Part shown: piece by piece, positions 10,801 to 22,800 of the stretch
How the letters are laid out: every line of letters begins with the position of its first letter
Numbering within the stretch: position 1 is the stretch's first letter
DNA from: Pagrus major
Taxonomy: Eukaryota; Chordata; Actinopteri; Spariformes; Sparidae
NCBI RefSeq assembly: GCF_040436345.1
Contig: NC_133236.1
Coordinates: 10,442,165 to 10,506,164 of the forward strand
Length of the DNA: 64,000 nucleotides
Direction: 5' to 3'
Program-made: the position numbers and the translations under genes
Notes under the pieces: generated by a model
What the model was told of the DNA's origin: nothing
What the model saw: only the letters and a program-made list of their open reading frames with translations
Database searches by the model: none

Positions 10801-13800
10801 TAGCTTTTGATTTTCAAACAACACCCAGTCAGTGTAAATTAAATATTAAGCTGATGTAAAATCAAACAGCTGCTCTTTCAATGCTCGTTTATCATTATTG
10901 CTGATTTCAGCACAATAAGTAAAAGCTGCTGATTGATAACCAATTGAGGACAATAGCTCATATCATTTATTCCATTCTCTCCTCTGAGAGGTCGATTGTT
11001 TTTTCAGTTTGCTTTACTCACAGAATCGAGCCCATTAGGTCTGCATGTTTCTATAGATTGAGACCCAGTTGTTGTATTCTTGTAGTCAATTGAACACTAA
11101 TGAGTAAAATAAGTGGAGATGGAAAACTGAACTCTAATGCCAAACAGTGTTGGATTAAAAAAAATGTGATTTCTAATGTTACGTACTTTTAAGTTAAACA
11201 GATTTCATCACTAATATAATATGTAGATATCTAGTGATGTAAGGACATTTTGGTGGTGGCACCTTAATTCAGAAGTATTTCACATATTGGTCTGTCAAGC
11301 CACCTTTATATATTTAATGTAACAGATGAGGAACTTGATTTTCTTTAAAATTGAAATTGGTTGAAGACACTTTGTGAAATTTTGCCATCAATATTTCCTG
11401 TATGAAATGTATCTTCCTACATCAAGCATAATTTTCTCATGATCTCACACTAATTTCAGTATTAAAAGATCAGCATTGACTTTGATGTTCCAAATTACAA
11501 TTGATAATTGAGGATTCATCCTCCATGGGAACTTTTATAATACTTACAATTGACATGATTCAAAGGACACAGATTGAATGAAAAGATTGATATCGTGTTT
11601 TTCGTCTGTGCTGTGTTTGTGTGTTAGGTGTTGAGTAAAGAAGAGCAGGAGCTCGCAGCTAAGAATGAGTATAACTTCGACCACCCTGATGCCTTTGACT
11701 TTGAGCTGCTGGTCAACGTCCTGAGGAAGCTGAAGAAAGGAAAAAGCATCAAAGTCCCAGTTTACGACTTTACATCTCACAGCAGGCGCAAAGAATGGGT
11801 AAGACATTCTCACTAACTTAATAGACTCTGGGGTAACTTACCTGGACATGCATGACATGAATCATCATTAGTTGGAGCAGAATTGATAATCCAATCTTTG
11901 TGGATTAAATATCTCTAAAGCTGTCTTCATAGTTAAAGAATTATGACCTAAACTTCAATGCAATCGACCATTTCACTTTAATTTTTAGACGATAATCTGT
12001 TTCACCAAAAAAAAAAAGCAGTAAACTGTATTTATTTATTTTCTCGTAATTTAGAGGACCAAATTACCATTGTGGTTACAAATCCCTGAACTCTCTCTGG
12101 AGATGTATTAGTCGTCTGGGCTGGTGCCAGCTGAGATGCCTGCTAATTTGCTAATTATTAAGGATTTAATGTACAAGACATTAACCCAAGCAAAGAGCAC
12201 AAATCCGCTCCCAGAAGCATTGTGAAGAATCAATCTAGCCGTGTAGCACTCTGACAACTCCTCTCTATTTCTTTGCAATGTAATTTCATGGCTGAAAGGC
12301 ACAACACCACGCGGGAAATCGCCTATCACGACTTGTGACTCTGAAATCATTTTATGGGCCTTTTGTACTGGGGTGAGTGTAATTAAGCCCCAGGCCCCGG
12401 GGGAGTTGAGGACTGAAAAGGGCCAGCTAGCTTCAGGCTGGATATACTGTGTATTCAATGGATGAAGAAGAGTTGCTTCTTCTTCTCTGGTAAAACAGGA
12501 GGTCACCTTCTCTCTCTTTTTCTCTTAAACATGTTAAAGAGCCACTAAATCATCTTCTAGCAAATACCAGGGAAATGAACAAATCGATAAACACTCATCC
12601 GTTTCTTTAGATTTCGCTTTCTGCTTTTCACACACAGCCTCGCATGGACGCTCTCTGTCTCTCTCGCTTTGTGTCTCCTAGCTGGTTCTCTCTCTTTCTC
12701 CAAATCAATACTCAAGTGTCCATTCCATTGACTTTTGCATGAAGCTGGTCAGAGGAAGGTAATAGGATTGTGACATACTCTGCACCATTTTCTCTTTGAT
12801 TGAGATGGTGATTAATCTTTCACACACGCTTGCTCTCCTCGGTAGTAAAGCAGGTTCACAATGAGTTTCATCAGATAACAGTGAAGCACATGCACGTGTG
12901 CTGAGGTTGTTTGTGGGGCTAGATGGCTGTAGGATTTCATGCAGCAGCGTTCAACTGATCAGTAGGGCTGCAACTAACAATTATTCTGCCATTACTTTTT
13001 TCAACATTAATTATTAATCAAATATAAAATGTGAAAAAATGCATACATACTTCAATATTTTGGTGTCTAAATGTCTAATTTGTACAAAAAGTTTCAGAAT
13101 TGGTTCAGCGGATTGCCTCAGTCGGCAGGTGTGAAACAGGCTGCAATGTAACAACTTCAACTGTCCACTAAAAGCTTTTGTTTTTGCCACTGAAACACTG
13201 AGATTGTTACTTTGAGTGTCTGACAGCGTTATGAAAATGATCCCTACCGAGATGGATCTTTTTGTTAGAAGTATAACATAGTAGAAGATACTTTTCTGTT
13301 TAACCAGAAACAGCAGCTATCATCATATATCATATACATATATAGCGGCACATATTGTGCAACGATAAAGCGGATACAGATATATCTATAATAGGCTAAC
13401 ATCAGCCAATAATATCAACCAGCATATCAATATATTGGTCGGGCTCCAGTCATGGTTTGTCTTTTCACTGTTCCAATAATCACCAACTCTGGTTTGGTCA
13501 AAATAAACCTTTTATTCACATAGCTGGGTGTGAAAATATTCTGGCCTACCCACGCCATATTTCTCTGTTGTCTCTCTGATGTCATCTTGGTTGTTTCCTG
13601 TCAGACGCGTCGCATATTAGAAATTATTGGCCCGACGTGGAAATCTGTCTGAACGAGAGACATACCAGACGCTTCTGCCAGAACAAATAAAACGTGAGCT
13701 CACAGATTTGCCTGGTTTTCCAGTCTAGCTTTATTACATCTCATGACTGACTTAGTCTGCAACTTTGGAAGACATTTGACATTTGATATGTCGACTTTAG

Positions 13801-16800
13801 ACTTCAGAAGTCTCAATAGCTTTGGTTTAACTTGAGGACGCACTTTGACTTGGAACTAGGGCTGTATTCAACCATCTTTAAATGTGCAACTGTGACATGG
13901 AAGCAACCTCCTCATGGCTATTGTGGACATGTGGAAATCAACATCTGTTAACACCTTCAACACACATCTGTGGTTCTGTGAGCTATAAGCTAGACTTAAA
14001 AATATTGAATCTGTCCTCCATAATTTGTTCATCTCAACAGAAAACAGTGTACGGGGCCAATGTTGTCATCTTTGAGGGCATCCTGGCATTTGCCAACAAG
14101 GAGCTGCTGAAGGTAAGAAAACTCTGTTTCTCCACTCTACTAAGTTTTCACTCTTTGTTTGCCCTGTCGCGTTGTTTTTAACTCATACATGCCTGAACAG
14201 TTTCACACATCAAGTGCCCAATGAATAACATACAGGAATGCAGACAGTGAATGCAGCACTGATTGGCAACTGGTCGACATTTCTTTAAATACCTTCAGAC
14301 ATTTATTGCATTGGCAAAGTTTTCATAATGCTCTCTTCTCTGCACCAGACCTGATTAATGGCTCCGTCAGCCCAGAGACAACCAACAGACTGATTAATAG
14401 TGAAATAAATTCTCTGATTCTGAGCAGGGATATTAAATCCACTAACTGCTAATTTATCTGTGTGATGAATTGTTTCATATGGGTGACAGAAGCGACTGGC
14501 GCAGATAAGGGCCTTTTATTAAATATCAGTCAGTCAGTTTTCCTCTAGGATCATGATGATGACTATCACTGTTTGATCATTTTTATCCATTAGTTTTTTT
14601 TAAATTGAATTATTATTTATTTTATTATTTATTAAAACAAAATTCCCATCTATTACTAGGAGCTCCACTTAGTGTTAAATAAGTAATTACATATTATAGG
14701 AAATAGATGGTAACATTTCTAGAGAAGCACCTATATTTTAACATTTTCTGTACATAAAAAAGCAAAAAAAATAGATGCATAAATAAATAAATGAAATAAT
14801 TAAAAAAATTTAAATGAGCATGTTTAAAAATATATATATATATTACAAACAATATCTTGCTGGTATTTACACCCATCTTTGTGTGCTTGTGTATAGGGGA
14901 CCTAGTTCATGGGGAAAATGTAATCCTGCATACTGAGGAAATCCATGAATCCATGAATTAAAAGGGAGTGGTCCTACAGCTGCTCCGCCTCGCTCTCCTT
15001 AACCTTTTGTGACGTGTATTTGTGAGACTGTGTGTGTGTAAGAGCTGGACCGTGGCGATAAGGCACGCAGCCTCCCCAGGGACTTGGCTGTGTAGTTGAT
15101 TACCCTCTGATTCACTTAATAACAGCCTTTGTCCGCGGTGATTAATTGCGTTTTGTGTCCATTCTTGTAATTTAAGTCAATTATAGCTTCAAATCTGATA
15201 TGCTAATGGAGAGGTCTGGTTTGAGAAACTAAGACGCTGCATTAAGACAAACTTTATGCTAGGATTCGGTGATATGATGGTATATACTGTGAGAAGATCA
15301 TAGAAGATTGATTTTTTAACACTGGTAATATCAAAGTGGTATATAAGTAGGACTTCATCATGGCAAAATTGGATTTACAGGATTTCAGCATCAGTGTGAT
15401 GAAGAAGCTTGGTTTATTGCAGTATTAAAAGTTTGACTCCAGGGTTTTAGTATTGCAATTCCACTCCCAAGAGACACACTTTTTAAAAATATGGACAAAC
15501 TCAAAGCAGCAGACGCAGAGAGATCTTGACTTTTAGACCCTCATATTGGTCAAGCTCCACTAGATCCTACATTTCCCTTGAGCACACAGGACACACACAA
15601 CACACTCATTTATCTCCAAGTTGACATGGACCCTAATGACCTCAAGGTTGTTATCTCAAACTTTGGAGGGCTCACTCTAGAGCCACAGAAGACATTGTGC
15701 AACTGTTTTCGCAGGCTGTATATAACTCCCTGTGACTGGTTAACTGACCTATATTTTTGAAGTCTACAGAATTCCCCTTTAATTCACTGGAATTGCCAAA
15801 AAGAGGGCATCCCATCTGTTTATGATGCATACATGAATGACGTTGGCTTGGCACTTACTTGGTTAGTTTAATTGCATACCACCAAGACATACACACAAAT
15901 AAACATACGTATATTATTAGGCAGGTACAATATTTTGCATTTCGCATTTTATTAAAGATATAGTACATGGATTCATACACACAAGGAGAAAATATGGGGA
16001 TCTGGACAATGAGAAATGAGTAAATTTGTTTTTTCATTTCTTCTCTCACTGTCCATGTTGGTAATAAATGATTAACATGGTTTGAAGGGAATTTACGTGT
16101 TAAAGTGAATCCGAGATTGATTTTAAATTAAGTGTTACCATAAACTCAAAAGACATTTTCTGGTTTCTCCATAGTCTCAGAATCGTTAAAGGTCGTTTGG
16201 CAGACACTTCCTGATATTTTGTTAAAACGTATACTGTATTCTATTTCTTGGTTGCCGGTATATTACTTCAGATTCACCTTATGTCAGATGATGATAACAG
16301 ATTGTTTAAAAAAAGCTTAACTGAAGGGTACAGTTTCGGTTTCATGTTTCAGTATTATAGCCAAAAACACCCCAGTGTTTTCCTGTTGGAACGGTTTAGA
16401 AAATGTACCTATTGCCTCAGCCTTGCTCTTTAACGTAACCTCTTCCTATAGCCTGACAGCCGTGCTTATCCAGCAACATGCTGTCTTTCAGTTGGTCAAC
16501 TTGTCAGATTTACAGCAGTCAGAACTGGACAGCTTGTTGTGCAACTGAGTTATACCTGAACCTGACTGTCCTCCTCATCTAAATCACTCACAAACTTCTT
16601 TTTTATTTCACTAGTCATCAATAGTTGTGTTGGTGAGCGAGGCTGTTGCCTCTTTGTTGTTCCACCTCTGTTGTGATTGCGGTGCATTGATTTTTCCTGG
16701 TTTTGCTGAGTTGAGGTTCAGTTTAATGGAGCTTACTGGACAGATCAACGGCTGACTTTCCCTTTTTAAAGTGACAGCAATAACTGATGTCTTCTCAGTT

Positions 16801-19800
16801 TATACGTTTGACTCTTTAACATGTCCTGACCCCAATGCCACATTTAAGCTATAAAAATGTAAATTCATGGAAGCAGCAGAAAAATGCTTTTTTATTGACT
16901 TTCAGTGTGCAGCAAAGCGCCGTTGTCTTTGGCTTTAAGAAATGAAGCCTTCAGTTTTTCTTTGATTCTGTCTGTCATTTGTTCCTCTCTCCTTAATATA
17001 AGTACAGTTATACTGTTTCTGCACACCACATATTAAATAAACTCAGAGGTGAAACAGTCAATTAGTTGAAATTTGGTTGCCAACAATTATGACAATCTAA
17101 CATTTTCTCCAGTTCAGCTTCTCCAGACCGAATATTTTCTGCTTCTTTATGTTTCGATGTTTATAAACTGAATGTCTTTGGATTTTGAACAGTAACTTAG
17201 ACAAAACAAGCAATTTTAATGATTAATCTTGTGCTGTGGGAGATTATAATCATCATTAATAGACCAAATATTAGTGAACATGAGGCATTTTATTGGTAAA
17301 CAATCGATCAAGAAAGTATTTGACAGATTAATCGAGAGTAAAATAAAATGATTAAACCAATATATTCTGACAATCCTGGATTTTTTTTTTTATCAACTAT
17401 CCAGACCTCACTGGATTATTCTGTAGTTTGCCCAATATCTTTTGTTTTGTTTTATTTGTTTTTTTCCTTGGCAGCTTCAGAGATCGCAGTCTAAAGTGGT
17501 GATCAAGTGATTATTGGCCTATCCAAATGATCAGATCTGACATTCATACATTTTTTTACCTTTTCTTGTCAGATTGCAGATAAAATAAATTATTTTTAAT
17601 AATGCAGATTGGCTACTTTAATTCTGATGCCAAATAATAATGAAGTATTAATAATCTGAGTCTAAAAAGCAACATGTAACTCGAATTTGTAAATAAAGGG
17701 TTATTCATTATGTAGAAATTGGCATTTTGTGTGATTTGGTGCCCCCCAAAGTTTCTGAGTACAACACAACTGTTGTAAATACAAATTCCAGGTCTGTAAC
17801 AATTTGTCAGACGTAATGTAGGTGTTTACTACAAACAAAACTCATCGTATCATAACAATGTTATCTGTTGAAAACTTGTATCTTGAAGTAAACATGTATG
17901 TAACGCTCTGATCCTCCCCTCTCACTGAAGTGGATTAGACAATTAGAAACCATTCACCCCATTACAAGACACTGTACCATCAATATGATTTTGAAGCTGT
18001 TATTTTAAGGTATAAAAGTTACATACTGTTGCTTAAAGTACAGAACCAGAGTAAATTGTACTTAATTGCATTCCATTATTGGTTATTCAAATTTTTCACA
18101 CCAAGATTTTCACTTTTTCTGCAAATGCACATCTGCACATCGGTCTTCTTGATTACTAATAATCAGTATCGGTTGATCACTTGTCTAAAGTAATCAGTAA
18201 AACATGCTTCAATCAACATGTCAGAAAAAAGTACGCACTACAACGTTTAACCTGGTATTTATTTTTATTCCTTTGTTTTGCTCAAAGAGAACTGTTCAAA
18301 AATAAATTAGTTTTTTTGTATTGCACTGCAGTCACAAGACAGATTGTGGGTGTTTGAAGCTGTTGTAGACAGCTGTTGTTTTAAATCAATGAGCAGGACT
18401 GCTTTATGACAGTGTTGGATTTGTATATGACTTTTACATCAATGTGATGAAGTACGTTAAAATGCAGTATTTGCCTCCTTTGGATAGAAAACAAAAGGGT
18501 GGAACCTACATTTCAGAGGATTTACATAGTTAGCATTTATAGTAGGGCGACTGTGTTGTGTCATGTTACACAACATACAGAGTGCCGAAAAAGCCCACAG
18601 AATGTTAATACTGACTTCTTTCCTTTCCTTCCCTTCCCTTCTGCCAGCTGCTGGACATGAAGGTGTTTGTGGACACAGATTCTGACATCCGCTTGATACG
18701 GAGGCTGAAGAGGGACATTTCACAGCGTGGACGGGACATCAGCGGCATCATCAAACAGTACAATAAGTTTGTCAAGCCGGCGTTCGAGCAGTACATCGAG
18801 CCTACAGTGCAGTCAGCTGACATCGTGGTGCCCAGAGGTCAGTGGAAATATAGATTACTGTGTAGAAATATAACATTACTACTTTTCAGTATGTGTACAC
18901 TTTACATATTATTTGATACTGGTGCTACTGGGCTCCTACTGGTCCAAAGTATATACACCAGTGTGCTGTTGTTGAAGCTTCTTTGCAGTCGTCAACAGCA
19001 GCTCATCTTAAGTGCTGCTCTTCAGGCCAAGACGACCTTAGGGAAAATGTAAGAACGAAAAAATGATGCCTTCAAAGAATGTTGAAAATGTGAAAATCTA
19101 ATCATGATTTTTGTCTTCACAGTTTCTTGCTTTGATATATGGTGTACTTTTTGGGGGGTCAGGTTCAATTCAAACAATATCACTAACTTCTTGTCCTTTT
19201 GTGTTTTAAATTCATTTTATTTCCAGGTGGAGAAAACTTTGTCGCCCTTGATTTGATTGTTCAGCATGTTCATAGCCAGCTGGAGAAGGTAAGGACTCCT
19301 CAGTCTGTTTCTGTTACTGTGTGAGAGTTGGAAATGCACTTTTCAACAGAAATTTACTGACTCAGCTGAACATTTGGTTTATCTTAGTTATTCCACCCTT
19401 ATTGATTGTAAATCTTAGGTCAGTCTGTGAGGGCTTTTTTGCAAAAGAAAAAAAAAGTGCTGCCTCAACTGCACGTTGTACTGATAAGTGTGACGCTATT
19501 TATTTTCTTCAATCTGCTGTTGCTGCTGTTGGAATATTATTTTAAACAATCATAACCTCCATAATATAGCTAGTGGGCTTCAAAATGAGCAAAATAATAA
19601 CTTTTGCAACACGTTTGACTGTTTTTTAAATTAGCTGTTTTCATCATAACTTGCCTCTTTAGATTTAAATGATCAGCGGTCCATGGACAGATAAATGCAC
19701 TTCTCTAAAATCTGAAATTTCATTTATCACCGAACTTGAGGTAAAAAGGGGGCAATCACTGTTTAGTAATCCCAATTGGCTTTCGGAGGGAAGGGTGGGA

Positions 19801-22800
19801 CATGTGTCACAACTTCCATCTCTGGCATTACAGACTTTCCGTTTCAAAATGCTTTGAGGGGGTTGTGTTTTGATATACATCTCTGGTTTAGGTTCCTTGA
19901 AAGTGTTTGAAAACTGCTTGAACTTAACTCTTGAAAAGCAACACAACAGTGCCAATGTGAAAGGAAGGATTTGATCTCACTAGGAGATTTTTTTCAGCCC
20001 TCCTCAGAAGTTTCATTAGAAAATATATGGTGCCATCTCCCACCTCTGTAAGCCTTATCTAAAACCCTGGTTAATGAAATTACTTTGGAAATGGATGAAT
20101 GGACTCCTGGGTCAGGTGACCATGGTACACTTGGTAAACCACATGTTGTCTCTTCCTCCCTCTGCTGGTTGAACAGCTAAATGATGCTGTTTTTTGCAGG
20201 TGAAAAACTGGATGAAACCATTCAGATTTCACTGTCTGTTTAGTTTCCTGTTACAGTAGACTTATAATTCAGGAGTTATACTTCAAGATGATTAAGTGAC
20301 ACCAAAAGCAAACTAAAGATTTATTTTCTCAATTCAAAATCTGCCTGGTCTCTGTATCCCCCTCATTTCCCCTCTATAGTCTTCTGAAATTGAAACAGAG
20401 GTTTACCTGAGATAAATGAGCACTTAATGTCAGGACAGGTGTCGTCCATCTCTCCTCACCTCCCTGTACCCTCAGCCACCTAATGACCTGCACCAAACTA
20501 TGATCTGTTCCACCTCCATCGTATTCATGCATGCCTTCAAGTAGACCTCACAGAATATCTTTCACACCTACAGTATGTAGCTCGGACATTTGGAAGTACA
20601 CACACTGGTTAGCATAATTATCGTCCCATTTTTGCTCTGTCAAAGCAGTGATCTCCTGACTCTTACTTCAGCATCACCAACAGGTCAAAGTGTCCACTAA
20701 TCCAGTGAAACATCCCAACATTCACCTCATGGATTCACACTAAATTTCATACACACATCCATGATCCCTTCAAGATGAATTGTTATAACACTGGTGACTC
20801 CTTAACTTCATCTAGCGCCATCATCAGGTCACATTTTTTGTTCTTTTCAATACTTAATAACCAAATTCCAGCAAATGGCTATAAAGAGAAAACTCAGATG
20901 ATTATCAAAAAAGGTGGCAAATAATGTTCTTCTTATCTAATTGTTGCAGCTCTACTGTTAATCAGTTGATTCAGGATTTTTTTTAAGCAAAAATGCCAAA
21001 CGTTTGCTGGTTCCAGCTCCCTAAATGTGAGGGTTTGTTGCTTTTCTTTGTTATTTATGACGGTAAATGAAGAATCTTTGTTTTTTTTAGACTGTTGTTT
21101 GGATAAAAGAAGCAATTTTGATGACATCATTTTGTGTATTTGAGCTTTTTTCTTACTTTTGACATTTTATAGACTAAGCTATTCATCAATTAAAGAAAAA
21201 AAATTGGCAGATTTATCAATACTGAAAATAATCGTTAGTTGCAGCCCAAGGACATTGTAAACCTTATACCTGTGAAACATAGTGTACTAGTGTTATAAAT
21301 GTGAGCATGCTGATGTTAACATTTAGATTAAAGTACCGCCTCACATGTCAGGAAGCTCTTTATTATGAAAATCTGTGAAACGATAACATGGTCATTTCAT
21401 ATAATTCTGCTGAAGATCGATATAAGTTAACATTGTTCAGGCCTTCATTCATATTTCAATGGTGGGATGTCATTGATACATTCTAACAAACATTTATTAA
21501 ACTTTAAATGTTTGGCTTGTTTCAAAGGTTTATGTTGCAGGTTTGCTTATCTCATGTTTTTTTCCCTTTCCTCATGTGTTTCACTGTTTACACACACAAA
21601 CCCACATGCGTGTTTGTGTCTCCTTGTGCGTGCACGACCCCCCCTTGCCTGGCTGAATGCTGTGTAACCATTCCAGCGTGAGATCACTGTGAGGTATGAT
21701 TGTTGCTTTTTTTTTATTAACCTTCTACATCTTCTCCCTCCTCCTTTTTTCTTTCCCCTCCTGCCTTCAACCAGACCTCATTTGAAAACAAAGACAAAAT
21801 AAATATTTGTCTTTGTTTTTGTCCCTTTAAATGGATCTGCGGTGGAAGTTAATGGGGTCTATTCGGTAGTTTTTGTGCAACACCGCTGACAAATCAACCA
21901 ACAAACGGACACAAAATAACCTCTGAGCAGCCTACAGGACACAGGCCAGAAGACGCATAAACAGTTGTAAAAAAGCTTGAGTTTACATAAAAAGATCGAT
22001 GCTCCGGTCAGTTTGTTAAATATGGTTGAATAGAGGCTGCTCTCAGGCTGTTAGTAAGCCTCCTGCAGTGTACCTACCTGTGCAGTAAAGACCTATGAGT
22101 CACCCTAAAATAAATCCACTTCAAGACAAATTGAATTGATCTAGCCTCTCTGCAGCCCTGAACTTGAAATGTTTGTTCAGTGTTGCACAGCAGTGATGTA
22201 GTGGGGCTGTTTCACTGCTCTAATACTCTTCTTTCTCTTCTGTATTTTTCTTTCTCTTCTCACTTTTTATCACTTAATCTCAACAAATGAATATCTGTCC
22301 ACTTCTTCAGAGGAAGCTCCGCTGGGATATGTGAGGTTCCCCTTGTGCATCCTCTTTTAGTGTCGTACTTTAAAAAGCAGTTTTGTAGTTTTTCTTTTTT
22401 TTATTGTTCAGACAGACTGTGCATCTTTAACTGAATGACTAAAGCCAACATGCTTGATTGTTCTCTTTGATGACCAAAATCTGACGATGAAACACTGAAG
22501 TTGTTTTGGCAGTAAAAGCATTAAACTCATTTGCAGCCAAAGCATGCTTTATTTCTTTTAGAGTTGGGTCAGAGCATGCAGCAAACACAGTATTTCATTG
22601 CTCTCTAACATTGTAAGCATGTGTTTGAAAGTGTGTTTGCTGCAACATGTGCTAATTTTCAGGACTTCATTTCTTGTTTTGCATCTTGTTGGCTTCAGGT
22701 GATGGCACACACTGTGTCAGTCTCTGTTTCAAGAACAACACAGAACTCTCAGCTAATGTTTGACTAATATGATGGCAACAATTTCTGCTACTACAACTCA

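Larger units (their letters stand above)
6965..11627. other. uckl1 introns 2 and 3 (interrupted by exon 3)
   Basis: Intron 2 (6965-10514) and intron 3 (10622-11627) are AT-rich. They hold a TG-rich patch at 8427-8477, a purine-rich stretch at 8700-8830, the perfect hairpin at 9681-9708 and one copy of the GGGCTGCAACTAAC repeat at 9751-9990. Intron 1 (4935-6755) holds nothing recognisable beyond GC-richer sequence near 6080-6290. The small open frames here have no recognisable domain. Confidence 0.6.

Noticed and set aside
12108-12506. 132-codon reverse open frame in uckl1 intron 4 as a gene
   Set aside because: No known motif, no neighbouring exons, and it coincides with a block that looks like regulatory DNA; kept only as a possible conserved element.
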